Made by a program: the position numbers and the translations under genes
Notes under the pieces: model-generated
Database searches by the model: none
The model's input: the letters and a program-made list of their open reading frames with translations, nothing else
Told to the model about the DNA's origin: nothing
In this document: piece after piece, positions 36,127 to 45,168 of the stretch
Layout of the letters: each line of letters begins with the position of its first letter
Position numbering within the stretch: the stretch's first letter is position 1
Origin: Anaerobutyricum hallii DSM 3353
Lineage (GTDB): Bacteria; Bacillota; Clostridia; Lachnospirales; Lachnospiraceae
Length of the DNA stretch: 56,393 nucleotides
Assembly (NCBI RefSeq): GCF_000173975.1
Contig: NZ_ACEP01000080.1
Location: 1 to 56,393, forward strand
Direction of reading: 5' to 3'

Positions 36127-36189
36127 CTTCTATAGTGATTTTACAGAATACTATCAAAATCTTAATACTTCAAGGCATAGAAATAAAAC

Positions 36190-36250
36190 AGACCGTTAGA
36201 TTTGACATTCATTTTGATATGAGTTGTCAAACCTAGCGGTCTACTTTTAA
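36190..36250 (+). terminator. Stem-loop terminator after the gene remnants
   Basis: AGACCGTTAGATTTGACA (36190) pairs with TTGTCAAACCTAGCGGTCT (36224-36242), about 18 pairs with one mismatch and wobble, then CTTTTAAT. The long stem with a modest T-run fits a terminator, or a small inverted-repeat element. Confidence 0.5.
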
Positions 36251-36355
36251 TACTATTAACTTATTCTATTTCTTATTTCTTACAGAAAAACGTCAGTGAT
36301 TTCTGTTTTGTCAGATTATCTTTATTCTTTGCTCACAAGCTGTTCACAAATCTAC

Positions 36356-36410
36356 AGTATGATAAAACCATCAAAAACAACAACAGATTTTTGATAGATT
36401 TTTTCATACT
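36356..36410. repeat. Inverted repeat in the gap before the Rpn gene
   Basis: AGTATGA (36356) pairs with TCATACT (36404-36410), and ATCAAAAA (36370) with TTTTTGAT (36388-36395), around a CAACAACAG loop. The 342-base gap 36127-36468 otherwise holds only the two terminator-like hairpins. Confidence 0.6.
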
Positions 36411-36422
36411 TTCCTCTCTTTT

Positions 36423-36451
36423 GAAGCCGGCGTTATGTCGGTTTCTTTTTT
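36423..36451 (+). terminator. Terminator-like hairpin
   Basis: GAAGCCGGC (36423-36431) pairs with GTCGGTTTC (36437-36445, two wobble pairs) and is followed by TTTTTT. It lies 18 bases beyond the 3' end of the minus-strand Rpn gene and is oriented for plus-strand transcripts. Confidence 0.55.
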
Positions 36452-36468
36452 ATCTATTAAATTGAAGC

Positions 36469-37458
36469 TTACTCATTCTCTATAATTTCTCGTACCTCCT
36501 CGGCTGTCATATCTAATATATCACTTATCTGCTCTGCTTCATATCCTTTTCGGTACATTTTAATTATAGTCTCGGCAATTCCTTCTTGTTTTCCAATAGT
36601 AATTCCTTCTTGTTTTCCAATGGCGATTCCATTCTCAGTACCTTCCACATATGCCTGTTCTTTTATTCCCTGACTCAGATTACACATATCATTCACATCC
36701 TTTCTGATATCACTTTCCAATGGAATATCAAATTCATTTCCTATAATATCAAACTTCTCATCTACATTTAATTTTGCGGATAATAACGCTCCCAGTAAAC
36801 GATGAAGTTCATATCGTTCCTCTTTTTCTGGAAGGTCTTCTGCTAAACCTATTAAGACAATATTTGCAAGGTCTATGTCACCTTTCCATTGATAAGTACC
36901 GACTACACTTTCCTGTGTAAAATGAATATAATTCATACAGTTTTGCGACATATTCATACAAATCCATATGGAATATACTCGTTTTATATCATTATAATTG
37001 GAATTTACAAATTCTCTACCCTTCTGTGAAGAAATCATCCTGCTGACATAGAATACTGCTCTATTTATTATATCGTATGCCGATGGTTCTGCTTTCTGTG
37101 CTTCTATATTCACAATAACCTGTGATAAACCGTCTTTCATCCGCACATAGAATATAATATCAAACCGTGCCAGTCCCTCATGAAGTTCACTATTTTCTGT
37201 ATTTAATCCAATTACTTTTTCTCCATCTTGTTCTTTTTCTACGTTTGTGCTTCCTGTATCTACTGGAACTGTGCTAATATATGGTTTTCCTTCAATATAC
37301 TGCACGACATCTTTAGGGTTCATTCCTTTAAATTCATCAATCGTCTTTACAAGTATATGTGCAAGTATAATTTTATGCCCCAGTAGATTCTTTGCCTTTT
37401 CATCATATTGTGCATCTTTATCGGTCGCTGATATTGATTTCTTAATATCTTTGTCCAC
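36469..37458 (-). CDS. Rpn family PD-(D/E)XK nuclease / putative transposase
   Basis: A 329-residue protein of the Rpn/PDDEXK-nuclease-family-transposase group. FDIIFYVRM (about 102) and VNIEAQK (about 119) give the D..ExQ/K active-site pattern. The C-terminal region has two near-identical IGKQEGI units (about 288-303), then an alpha-helical end (ISDILDMTAEEVREIIENE). GTG 37458 is the start chosen, seven bases after AAAGGAG; a GTG at 37479 lies before that site. Rpn proteins promote RecA-independent recombination in E. coli. The gene lies in an accessory stretch with gene remnants. Confidence 0.82.
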   Translation of the reverse strand: MDKDIKKSISATDKDAQYDEKAKNLLGHKIILAHILVKTIDEFKGMNPKDVVQYIEGKPYISTVPVDTGSTNVEKEQDGEKVIGLNTENSELHEGLARFDIIFYVRMKDGLSQVIVNIEAQKAEPSAYDIINRAVFYVSRMISSQKGREFVNSNYNDIKRVYSIWICMNMSQNCMNYIHFTQESVVGTYQWKGDIDLANIVLIGLAEDLPEKEERYELHRLLGALLSAKLNVDEKFDIIGNEFDIPLESDIRKDVNDMCNLSQGIKEQAYVEGTENGIAIGKQEGITIGKQEGIAETIIKMYRKGYEAEQISDILDMTAEEVREIIENE

Positions 37459-37662
37459 AGATACGCTCCTTTCTGCCACAATGAAAATATCTTATTTTGT
37501 CACTTTCATTATAGCTCATGCTATATCTTTATAGCAAATACTTTTTCCTTTTTATTTACCAAAAGTTTCCTTTTGATGTGGCTTTATAAATGGAGAATAA
37601 TCGCATTCTGTAATATGTGCATTTTTAATGCTATTCTATATAGAGTAATTAGAAGATTCCTC

Positions 37663-37740
37663 AAACCGCAGCGACTAAAGTCACAAATATAGGAGCTATA
37701 CTCTTTTTGGGGGCGTCTCTTTTGCCTGCGGCAAATTCTA
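37663..37740. repeat. Half copy of the CAGACGA-family element
   Basis: 37663-37693 (AAACCGCAGCGACTAAAG and following CACAAATATAGG) is identical to the right arm of copy A (1489-1519). After a copy-specific stretch come GGGCGTCTCT and TTGCCTGCGGCAAATTC. No complementary left arm is present, so this is a solitary arm. The 388-base gap 37480-37867 holds nothing else I can support. Confidence 0.75.
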
Positions 37741-37867
37741 TTTAATGCAAAGGACTTTACCTGTTATGAAATCAAGTATATAATACAAAAAAGTACAGTT
37801 GGAATTTTGATTTCCTCACAAAATCAGATATACAAAATCAGACAGAAAAAACAGGGAGAAAAATACA

Positions 37868-38461
37868 ATGAAATGGATGATTGCATCAGATATACATGGT
37901 TCTGCATTTTACTGTGAGAAGATGCTTAAGGCATTTGAAAGAGAACAGGCAGATAAATTACTTTTGTTAGGGGATATCCTCTATCATGGACCACGAAATG
38001 ATTTGCCGAAAGGATATGCGCCCAAAAAAGTAATAGAGCTGCTTAACAACATAAAAGAAAAGATTCTCTGTGTTCGTGGAAACTGCGATGCGGAAGTGGA
38101 CCAGATGGTATTAGAATTCCCGATTATGGCAGACTATGCGATGATCACAGAGGGAGATTTGAATATCTTTGTGACACATGGTCATCATTTTAATGAAAAG
38201 AAGCTGCCGCCGATGTTTGAAAAGACACAGGAGGGGTTGATATTATTGCATGGGCATACCCACGTTCCAGTATGCAGAGTACATGAAAGTTATACTTACA
38301 TGAATCCAGGCTCTGTATCTATTCCAAAGGAAAATTCGGAACACAGTTATATGATACTGGAGAATGGAGCGTTCTGGTGGAAGACATTAGACGGTGAGAC
38401 ATACCTTAATTTTAAAGGAAGTAAGCCGGAAAGAGGGTATTGCAGAGAGGAGTATAGGTAG
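37868..38461 (+). CDS. yfcE: YfcE-family metallophosphodiesterase
   Basis: A 197-residue calcineurin-like phosphoesterase with all metal ligands: ASDIHG (Asp 8, His 10), LLGDILYHGP, VRGNCDAEV, VTHGHHF and LLHGHTHVPV. It matches YfcE, which hydrolyses phosphodiesters in a Mn2+-dependent way; the natural substrate is unknown. It stands alone between a repeat arm and the MNT/HEPN pair. Confidence 0.9.
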   Translation: MKWMIASDIHGSAFYCEKMLKAFEREQADKLLLLGDILYHGPRNDLPKGYAPKKVIELLNNIKEKILCVRGNCDAEVDQMVLEFPIMADYAMITEGDLNIFVTHGHHFNEKKLPPMFEKTQEGLILLHGHTHVPVCRVHESYTYMNPGSVSIPKENSEHSYMILENGAFWWKTLDGETYLNFKGSKPERGYCREEYR

Positions 38462-38554
38462 TATATCAGATGTGAGATGACTCCAGCATCTCACAGCAAG
38501 AATGCCGGGGCATTCTTGAATCTTGAGATATTAATACAGAACAGGAGGTGTGCT

Positions 38555-38998
38555 ATGAAAAGAACGGATCAATATCTTTATCTTGCGAATGGAAGACTGC
38601 ATCGGTCGTTATTTGGTGCAATCAATGAAAAAGGAGAAGTTAAGATTGTAAAAGATAATCAGGTGTTAACTAGGATGAATGAGAAGCAAGCGAAAGCGTT
38701 AGGGAATATAGCAAGAAAGATTAAAGAATTGGACAATCAAAAATCAATATCTGCTGTATATCTTTATGGAAGTGTTGCCAGAGGGTCTGCACATGGAATG
38801 AGTGATTTGGATATTTTTATTGTATTAAACGATAATGATTTAACGCCAGAAGAGTGTAGAAAGTTTCGTATAGAAAATAGCTCGTTTAACGATATAGATA
38901 TAGATATTCACTTTGAAAATAGGAATATTTTTTTGAAATCAAATAGCACATACCATACAAATATAAAAAAGGAGGGATTAGAATTATGGACAGCATGA
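38555..38998 (+). CDS. MNT-type nucleotidyltransferase (antitoxin-like)
   Basis: A minimal nucleotidyltransferase of 147 residues. The motif YGSVARGSAHGMSDLDIFIV (about 66-85) holds the GSxARG and catalytic Asp pair, and DIDIDIHF gives the third Asp, so it should be active. ATG 38555 follows GGAGGTG; an in-frame ATG at 38477 has no site and is rejected. The end overlaps the HEPN gene by 13 bases. In known MNT/HEPN pairs the MNT protein AMPylates and neutralises the HEPN RNase; a toxin-antitoxin role is inferred. Confidence 0.85.
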   Translation: MKRTDQYLYLANGRLHRSLFGAINEKGEVKIVKDNQVLTRMNEKQAKALGNIARKIKELDNQKSISAVYLYGSVARGSAHGMSDLDIFIVLNDNDLTPEECRKFRIENSSFNDIDIDIHFENRNIFLKSNSTYHTNIKKEGLELWTA

Positions 38999-39471
38999 CT
39001 TATTTAGATTTTGCAGAAAATGATTATAAATATTTTATGCATAGTTATGAATCAGGATATGTAGCCAATAATATGGCTGCGAATGCACAGAATACTGCCG
39101 AGAAGTATTTAAAACACCTGATAGACCAATATGACCATGATGAGCAAAGACTTGATTTGCGAACGAGAACTTTACGAACACATAACTTATCTCAGTTGAT
39201 GAATTATTTATCTAACGAAATGGGTATGGAGATTCCGCTGAGAGTAAAACGTGATATCAATGCTTTAAATAACTATTATTTTAATGCAAGATATCCGGGA
39301 GATAATTCCTTTTTTGTAAGTAAGGATGACATAGAAATATGTAAAGAAGGCTTGGATTCTTGCAGAGAATTGGTGTTGAGCGTAGATAAGGAAATGAGGA
39401 CAAAAAATAAAGAGAAAGAACTAATATCTGAGAATATTCCAATAGTGGAAGACGAGGAATGGGATATCTAA
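38986..39471 (+). CDS. HEPN domain protein (toxin-like partner)
   Basis: A 161-residue helical HEPN protein. The N-terminal part has MAANAQNTAEKYLKHLID (about 24-41), and the conserved R-x4-H is seen in RTLRTHNLSQL (about 62-72). The C-terminal 25 residues are acidic. It overlaps the MNT gene and is followed after one base by the second apbE. HEPN proteins of this type are often RNases controlled by an MNT partner, but some pairs are not toxic; activity is not provable here. Confidence 0.78.
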   Translation: MDSMTYLDFAENDYKYFMHSYESGYVANNMAANAQNTAEKYLKHLIDQYDHDEQRLDLRTRTLRTHNLSQLMNYLSNEMGMEIPLRVKRDINALNNYYFNARYPGDNSFFVSKDDIEICKEGLDSCRELVLSVDKEMRTKNKEKELISENIPIVEDEEWDI

Positions 39472-39472
39472 T

Positions 39473-40786
39473 ATGAAAAAACAAATTTTATCTATTATTA
39501 TGGCAGGCTGTCTGCTCTTATCTATGACAGCATGTTCTTCAGACAAGAAAAATACGAAATCAGCATCCGAACAAACAACAGCAGATACTTCTACATCAAC
39601 TAACTCACCGCAGGAATACAGCAAAACCGATTTCGTCATGAGCACCGTCTTAAGTGAAAAAATATACGGAACAAAAGATGTTACACAAGACATAAAAGAA
39701 GAACTCGATAAATTAGAGAAAGAACAGCTTTCCTGGCGAGAAGACAGCAGCATTGTTTCAAAAATTAATGCCGATGCACAAAAAGGCACAAAAACCAAAC
39801 TGGATTCTGATATGACTTCGTGGGTTGAAGATTCCTTAGAGCTTGCCAGGCGAAGCAACGGAGCCTTTGACCCAACCATCGGCAGACTCACAAGACTGTG
39901 GAACATAGAAGGGGACAACCCTAAAGTTCCATCAAAACAGGAAGTAAAGAATACTTTAAAAGATACTGGGTATACTAAAATACATCTGGAGAAAGTAGAA
40001 ACCCAGAATACAGCTATTACTAAAAAGAACGTAGATAAAGATATAAAAGATAATACAGATAAAAATGGAGATGCAGCCAAAGATACAGACAATAACACGA
40101 TAAATAGTACCGCCCAGAATACAGCTGATAACATGGTAAACAATGAAGCTAATAATACGCCTGACAATACAGCTCTAAATGAAGAAAGATTAGAGACGAC
40201 AGACAAAAAGACCAATACAGATGAAAGTATTTCTTCTATATATATAGAAGACCAATGCACCCTCGACCTCGGAGCAGTAGGCAAAGGAATCGCCTGTGAC
40301 GTAGCACAGAACTATTTAAAACAACAAAAAGAAGTAAGCGGAGCGGTCATCGCCGTTGGAGGCAGCATCCTCTTATATGGAAGCAAGACAGACGGAACCA
40401 ACTGGAATGTTGCTGTACAAAATCCAAGAGGCAAGGATGGAGAAGCAATGGGAGTCCTGTCCCTCTCTGGTACAACCAACGTTTCCACATCAGGAGACTA
40501 CGAAAAGTACTTCATGCAAAACGGAAAAAGATACCACCACATCCTAGATCCTTCAACCGGTTATCCAGCAGAAAGCAGTCTGATTTCTGTAACAGTAGTA
40601 AGCGACAACGGCTTACTCTCCGACGGTCTTTCCACCGCCTGTTTTGTCCTCGGCAAAGAAAAAGGCCAAAAACTTTTAGAAACCTACGGAGCCGAAGGCA
40701 TTTTCATCGACCAGAATAAAAAAGTCACCGTCACCAAAGGACTCAAAGATAAATTCACAATACTGAATGAAGAATATAGCGAGTAG
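39473..40786 (+). CDS. apbE: Second FAD:protein FMN transferase lipoprotein with Asn/Asp/Thr-rich insert
   Basis: A 437-residue ApbE lipoprotein with a lipobox Cys (MTAC, about 21). Motifs include STVLSEKIYG, FDPTIGRLTRLWNI, LDLGAVGKGIACD, GGSILLYGS, HHILDPSTGYPA and SDGLSTACFVLG, so the catalytic set looks complete. An insert of about 75-80 residues rich in Asn, Asp, Thr and Lys (about 175-252) interrupts the domain where other ApbE proteins have a short loop. The gene begins one base after the HEPN stop, with only a weak upstream site, so it may depend on translational coupling. No FMN-binding target lies next to it. Confidence 0.88.
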   Translation: MKKQILSIIMAGCLLLSMTACSSDKKNTKSASEQTTADTSTSTNSPQEYSKTDFVMSTVLSEKIYGTKDVTQDIKEELDKLEKEQLSWREDSSIVSKINADAQKGTKTKLDSDMTSWVEDSLELARRSNGAFDPTIGRLTRLWNIEGDNPKVPSKQEVKNTLKDTGYTKIHLEKVETQNTAITKKNVDKDIKDNTDKNGDAAKDTDNNTINSTAQNTADNMVNNEANNTPDNTALNEERLETTDKKTNTDESISSIYIEDQCTLDLGAVGKGIACDVAQNYLKQQKEVSGAVIAVGGSILLYGSKTDGTNWNVAVQNPRGKDGEAMGVLSLSGTTNVSTSGDYEKYFMQNGKRYHHILDPSTGYPAESSLISVTVVSDNGLLSDGLSTACFVLGKEKGQKLLETYGAEGIFIDQNKKVTVTKGLKDKFTILNEEYSE

Positions 40787-40873
40787 ATGAAGGATAGAAA
40801 AAATCAAAAGATTCCCCACAGCCATCTGACCTATTCCTCAAATACTTTCCGATAAATTAAAAAGTTTACTCAA

Positions 40874-41005
40874 CTATTGAGGAAGCGCACTAAGAAGCAA
40901 GTATAGAAGCTTTTCAGCTATTGAGGAAGTACACTAAGAAGTAAGTATAAAAGCCTTTCAGCTATTGAAAGCGCATTGAGAAGTATACTAAGGAAAGAAG
41001 TGGAT
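40874..41005. repeat. 44-base tandem repeat, two and a part copies
   Basis: Units starting CTATTGAGGAAG begin at 40874 and 40918, exactly 44 bases apart, and a diverged third unit (CTATTGAAAGCG) begins at 40962. Differences are scattered. It lies in the 716-base gap between apbE and the S10 operon, which also holds a perfect hairpin, a promoter and the S10 leader. Confidence 0.85.
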
Positions 41006-41100
41006 TCAAAAAGCTTTTGAGCAAAGCTGTACTGCATAAGCGGTAGTTAATTACTCAACGTGACAAAACAAAGTGCTTCAAAACGGAGTTGCAGAAGACA

Positions 41101-41140
41101 GAAACCTTAGACTTTCTCCTAATAGAAAGTCTAAGGTTTC
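41101..41140. repeat. Perfect 17-base hairpin upstream of the S10 promoter
   Basis: GAAACCTTAGACTTTCT (41101-41117) and its exact complement (41124-41140) are split by six bases. There is no T-run on either strand, so it is not a classic terminator, but it may insulate the ribosomal operon. Confidence 0.7.
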
Positions 41141-41232
41141 ATCAGCCTTGTCAACACCCCATTGGAGCTACTCTTCGTCAATCTGCACAAAAACTTTCTT
41201 GATATTCCTTTAAAACTTTTTGAAAAAAACAC

Positions 41233-41260
41233 TTGATTTATCCCTAGAATCGTGTATAAT
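41233..41260 (+). promoter_or_regulatory. Promoter of the S10-spc operon
   Basis: TTGATT (41233-41238), 16 bases, then a perfect TATAAT (41255-41260); reading the -35 as CTTGAT gives 17 bases. Transcription would start near 41267, giving a leader of about 236 bases before rpsJ. Confidence 0.75.
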
Positions 41261-41266
41261 AGAAAG

Positions 41267-41490
41267 CGTTGTGTGACATGATAGCAAAGAAGCGCGAGGT
41301 TGCTGTGATGGAAAAATCCATTGCAGGTTTTCCGTGGAGCGAATGTCAAGTTTAGAAACTGGCGACAAGTCACTGTACAATATTTACAATCTACAAATTC
41401 AGCGTAGAGACGCAGTGTGGTATCATAGATGATACACACGGAGGAGTGTACAGTCACCGCTTGTCGTACTAGATTAAGTGCGAAAAGGAG
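41267..41490 (+). other. S10 operon leader RNA (L4-type autoregulation candidate)
   Basis: The leader folds into a long stem: CGACAAG (41363) with CTTGTCG (41460) and ACTGTACA (41372) with TGTACAGT (41447), capped by the hairpin GTGTGGTATCAT/ATGATACACAC (41415-41439). In Firmicutes the S10 operon leader is bound by L4 for feedback control; position and structure fit, but this exact class is not proven. Confidence 0.6.
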
Positions 41491-41502
41491 GCGACTTTTT
41501 TT

Positions 41503-41820
41503 ATGGCAAGTCAAATTATGAGAATCACGTTGAAAGCGTATGATCATCAGTTAATCGATGCATCCGCAAAGAGCATCATCGAAACTGTAAAGAAAACAGG
41601 ATCTAAGGTGAGCGGTCCAGTACCGATGCCAACTAAGAAAGAGGTAGTTACAATTCTTAGAGCGGTTCACAAATATAAAGATTCCAGAGAGCAGTTCGAG
41701 CAGAGAACACACAAGAGATTAATTGATATCATTACACCAACACAGAAGACAGTTGATGCATTATCAAGACTCGAAATGCCAGCAGGTGTTTACATCGACA
41801 TCAAGATGAAACAGAAATAA
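41503..41820 (+). CDS. rpsJ: 30S ribosomal protein S10
   Basis: First gene of the operon, 105 residues, AAGGAGG-type site 10 bases before ATG. Signatures: [19 protein letters not shown] at the start, [15 protein letters not shown] in the middle, [20 protein letters not shown] near the end. S10 also acts with NusB in transcription antitermination. Confidence 0.97.
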   Translation: MASQIMRITLKAYDHQLIDASAKSIIETVKKTGSKVSGPVPMPTKKEVVTILRAVHKYKDSREQFEQRTHKRLIDIITPTQKTVDALSRLEMPAGVYIDIKMKQK

Positions 41821-41822
41821 TT

Positions 41823-41935
41823 TTACGTCCTATAGCTAGTATGATTATCCAGGCTAGAACGTAAGACATTTTGAGAGGGTAATCCGCTGTAGACTAGAAT
41901 GATTGCATCAGATGTTTGAAGCAATCCGCTGTAGA
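41823..41935 (+). other. Structured rpsJ-rplC spacer with direct repeat
   Basis: The 134-base spacer is long for this operon. TTACGT (41823) pairs with ACGTAA (41859), with AGCTAG/CTAG inside, and the 13-mer AATCCGCTGTAGA occurs at 41881 and 41923. A role in L3 control is only a possibility. Confidence 0.5.
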
Positions 41936-41954
41936 AAATTAGGAGGAAGACGAA

Positions 41955-42584
41955 ATGAAGAAGGCTATTTTAGCAACAAAAATCGGTATGACTCAGATCT
42001 TCGCAGAAGATGGTGAATTAATTCCGGTTACAGTATTACAGGCTGGACCTTGTGAAGTAACACAGGTTAAAACAGTTGAAAATGACGGTTACAGTGCCGT
42101 ACAGGTTGGCTTCCAGGATATGAGAGAAAAGTTATCCACAAAGCCAATGAAAGGACATTTCGAAAAAGCAGGAGTATCTGTTAAGAGATTCGTCAGAGAA
42201 TTTAAATTAGACGATGCAGAGAATTACGAATTAGGTCAGAAAATCACAGTTGATGTTTTTGAAGCTGGTGATAAAGTTGATGCAACTGCTATTTCAAAAG
42301 GTAAAGGTTTTCAGGGAGCTATCAAGAGACATGGACAGCATACAGGTCCTAAGACACATGGTTCTAAATACCATCGTCATGCAGGATCAAACGGTATGGC
42401 ATCTGACCCATCCAAGGTAATGAAAGGCAAGAAGATGCCTGGACAGATGGGACATGTACAGATTACTATCCAGAATCTTGAAGTAGTTAAAATAGATGCA
42501 GAAAATAATGTTATTTTAGTAAAAGGATCCGTTCCAGGACCTAAGAAGTCTTTAGTAACATTAAAAGCAGCAGTTAAAGCGTAG
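41955..42584 (+). CDS. rplC: 50S ribosomal protein L3
   Basis: 209 residues, usual length. [20 protein letters not shown] at the N terminus and [20 protein letters not shown] near the PTC-facing loop identify L3; the Gln of PGQMG is the methylation site in many bacteria. GGAGG precedes the ATG. Confidence 0.97.
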   Translation: MKKAILATKIGMTQIFAEDGELIPVTVLQAGPCEVTQVKTVENDGYSAVQVGFQDMREKLSTKPMKGHFEKAGVSVKRFVREFKLDDAENYELGQKITVDVFEAGDKVDATAISKGKGFQGAIKRHGQHTGPKTHGSKYHRHAGSNGMASDPSKVMKGKKMPGQMGHVQITIQNLEVVKIDAENNVILVKGSVPGPKKSLVTLKAAVKA

Positions 42585-42609
42585 GCGCTTAAGGAAGGAG
42601 GACTTACAA

Positions 42610-43230
42610 ATGGCATCAGTATCTGTTTATAATATGGAAGGTGCTCAGGTTGGTACAATCGAATTAAGCGATTCTATCTTTGCAGTGCCTGTGAATGAAC
42701 ATTTAGTACATCAGGCTGTTGTAGCACAGCTTGCAAATAAACGCCAGGGTACTCAGAAGGCTAAAACACGTTCTGAAGTAAGAGGCGGCGGAAGAAAACC
42801 ATGGAGACAGAAAGGAACAGGTCATGCAAGACAGGGATCTATCCGTGCTCCACAGTGGACAGGCGGCGGAGTTGTATTTGCTCCAACACCAAGAGATTAT
42901 TCCGTAAAGATGAATAAGAAAGAAAAACAGCTCGCAATGAAATCTGTTTTAACATCTAAAGTTAATGAGAGCAAATTCATCGTATTAGATGAGTTAAAAT
43001 TAGCTGAGATTAAAACAAAACAGATCAAAGCAGTTTTAGATAATCTCAAAGTTGAGAAGGCTTTAATCGTAACAAAAGAAAAAGACGATGTTGTGGTTAA
43101 GTCAGCTAACAACTTACCTAAAGTAGCAACTACTGCATTAAACAACATCAACGTATACGATATTCTTAAATACGATACAGTTGTTGTTACAAGCGAGGCA
43201 GTTGCAGCAATCGAGGAGGTATACGCATAA
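42610..43230 (+). CDS. rplD: 50S ribosomal protein L4
   Basis: 206 residues. The extended tunnel loop is seen in TRSEVRGGGRKPWRQKGTG (about 55-73) followed by ARQGSIRAPQWTGGGVVF. L4 is the usual feedback regulator of this operon. Its stop overlaps the rplW start by one base. Confidence 0.97.
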   Translation: MASVSVYNMEGAQVGTIELSDSIFAVPVNEHLVHQAVVAQLANKRQGTQKAKTRSEVRGGGRKPWRQKGTGHARQGSIRAPQWTGGGVVFAPTPRDYSVKMNKKEKQLAMKSVLTSKVNESKFIVLDELKLAEIKTKQIKAVLDNLKVEKALIVTKEKDDVVVKSANNLPKVATTALNNINVYDILKYDTVVVTSEAVAAIEEVYA

Positions 43231-43529
43231 TGGCAGATTTAAAATATTATGACGTCATCTTAAAGCCAGTCGTTACTGAAAAAAGTATGACTGCTATGGG
43301 CGAAAAGAAATACACATTTTACGTAAATCCAGATGCAACTAAGACTCAGGTTAAAGAAGCAGTTGAGAGAATGTTCGAGGGTGCTAAAGTTGCTAAAGTT
43401 AACACAATGAACTTAAATGGTAAAAAGAAAAGAAGAGGCATGGTTTACGGAAGAACTGCTGCTAAGAAAAAAGCCATTGTTCAGTTAACACAGGATAGTG
43501 CAGATATTCAGATTTTTGAAGGTCTGTAA
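43230..43529 (+). CDS. rplW: 50S ribosomal protein L23
   Basis: 99 residues. YYDVILKPVVTEKSMTAM at the start and YTFYVNPDATKTQVKEAVE are family signatures. L23 sits at the tunnel exit and docks trigger factor and SRP. Start overlaps the rplD stop. Confidence 0.97.
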   Translation: MADLKYYDVILKPVVTEKSMTAMGEKKYTFYVNPDATKTQVKEAVERMFEGAKVAKVNTMNLNGKKKRRGMVYGRTAAKKKAIVQLTQDSADIQIFEGL

Positions 43530-43603
43530 GATTTAAAGATAACAGGAAATTATACGCATAAAAGCGTGATATCAAATATTCGGAAACGAAAGGAGTGAAA
43601 GTA

Positions 43604-44446
43604 ATGGGAATTAAAACTTATAACCCATATACACCTTCCAGAAGACATATGACCGGTTCTGATTTTTCAGAGATCACAAAGAAAACTCCTGAGAAATCTC
43701 TCACTTATTCTTTAAAGAAAAATTCCGGCCGTAACAACCAGGGTAAAATCACAGTTAGACATCGTGGCGGCGGTGCTAAGAAGAAATATAGATTAATCGA
43801 TTTTAAGAGAAATAAAGATGGTATTCCAGCAAAAGTTGTTGCTATCGAATACGATCCAAACAGAACAGCAAACATTGCTTTAATCTGTTACGTAGATGGA
43901 CAGAAGTCCTACATTATTGCACCTAATAAATTAGAGGTTGGCACAACAATCATGAACGGTCCAGACGCTGAAATTCATATTGGAAACTGCCTTCCACTTG
44001 AGAATATCCCAGTTGGTACAGAAATTCACAACATTGAGATGCATCCTGGAAAAGGAGCTCAGTTAGTTCGTTCCGCTGGTAACTCCGCACAGCTTATGGC
44101 TAAGGAAGGAAAATATGCAACATTAAGACTTCCATCCGGAGAAATGAGAATGGTTCCTTTAAACTGTCGTGCTACAATCGGTCAGGTTGGAAACATCGAA
44201 CATGACCTTATCAACATTGGTAAAGCAGGACGTAAACGTCACATGGGAATCCGTCCTACAGTTCGTGGTTCTGTTATGAACCCTAACGATCATCCACACG
44301 GTGGTGGAGAAGGTAAGGCTAGTATCGGTCGTCCAGGTCCATGTACTCCATGGGGTAAACCGGCACTCGGCTTAAAGACCAGAAAGAAAAACAAACATTC
44401 TAACAAATTGATCGTAAGAACAAGAGACGGAAAGAACGTTAAATAA
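43604..44446 (+). CDS. rplB: 50S ribosomal protein L2
   Basis: 280 residues from ATG 43604, nine bases after AAAGGAG; an in-frame GTG at 43595 lies inside that site. [16 protein letters not shown], the RNA-binding core [19 protein letters not shown] and the conserved [13 protein letters not shown] with the PTC-proximal His are present. Confidence 0.97.
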   Translation: MGIKTYNPYTPSRRHMTGSDFSEITKKTPEKSLTYSLKKNSGRNNQGKITVRHRGGGAKKKYRLIDFKRNKDGIPAKVVAIEYDPNRTANIALICYVDGQKSYIIAPNKLEVGTTIMNGPDAEIHIGNCLPLENIPVGTEIHNIEMHPGKGAQLVRSAGNSAQLMAKEGKYATLRLPSGEMRMVPLNCRATIGQVGNIEHDLINIGKAGRKRHMGIRPTVRGSVMNPNDHPHGGGEGKASIGRPGPCTPWGKPALGLKTRKKNKHSNKLIVRTRDGKNVK

Positions 44447-44461
44447 TTAAGGAGGTAACTC

Positions 44462-44743
44462 ATGGCTCGTTCATTAAAAAAAGGACCATTTGCTGATGCA
44501 AGTTTATTAAAAAAAGTAGATGCGATGAATCAGTCCGGCGACAAGAGTGTTATTAAGACATGGTCCCGCCGTTCTACTATCTTCCCATCCTTCGTAGGTC
44601 ATACCTTCGCAGTTCATGATGGAAGAAGACATGTACCTGTATATGTTACAGAAGATATGGTTGGACATAAATTAGGAGAATTCGTTGCAACCAGAACATA
44701 CAGAGGACATGGAAAAGACGAAAAGAAGAGTAAAGTTAGATAG
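44462..44743 (+). CDS. rpsS: 30S ribosomal protein S19
   Basis: 93 residues. [34 protein letters not shown] and [15 protein letters not shown] are diagnostic. It contacts S13 and the tRNA A site region in the 30S head. GGAGG site six bases before the ATG. Confidence 0.97.
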   Translation: MARSLKKGPFADASLLKKVDAMNQSGDKSVIKTWSRRSTIFPSFVGHTFAVHDGRRHVPVYVTEDMVGHKLGEFVATRTYRGHGKDEKKSKVR

Positions 44744-44770
44744 ATAACAGCCTGAAAGGAGGGTTCATCC

Positions 44771-45157
44771 ATGGCAAAAGGACATAGATCCCAGATTAAA
44801 AGAGAGAGAAATGCAAATAAAGATAACAGACCATCTGCTAAGCTTTCTTACGCTAGATGTTCTGTAACAAAAGCATGTTTCGTACTTGATGCCATCAGAG
44901 GTAAAGATGTTGAAACAGCTTTAGGAATTTTAGAATATAATCCAAGATATGCTTCAGAAATCATTGGAAAGTTATTAAAATCTGCCATTGCAAACGCAGA
45001 GAACAATAATGGCATGAATAGAGAGAACCTTTATGTAGCAGAGTGTTACGCAGATAAAGGACCTACAATGAAGAGAATACAGCCTAGAGCACAGGGCCGT
45101 GCTTACAGAATCGAAAAGAGACAGTGCCATATTACTGTTGTTCTGGATGAAAGATAA
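44771..45157 (+). CDS. rplV: 50S ribosomal protein L22
   Basis: 128 residues, with a longer N-terminal extension ([19 protein letters not shown]) than E. coli L22. The tunnel hairpin region [20 protein letters not shown] is intact, with no macrolide-type indel visible. GGAGG site present. Confidence 0.96.
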   Translation: MAKGHRSQIKRERNANKDNRPSAKLSYARCSVTKACFVLDAIRGKDVETALGILEYNPRYASEIIGKLLKSAIANAENNNGMNRENLYVAECYADKGPTMKRIQPRAQGRAYRIEKRQCHITVVLDER

Positions 45158-45168
45158 GGAGGTTTACA

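Noticed and set aside
39421-40284. A 287-codon open frame on the minus strand opposite the second apbE
   Set aside because: It is Ser/Val/Leu-rich, mirrors the codon pattern of apbE including its low-complexity insert, and lacks a credible ribosome binding site.
40874-41005. Short CRISPR-like array
   Set aside because: The 44-base units are directly adjacent with no distinct spacers, and no cas gene is present.
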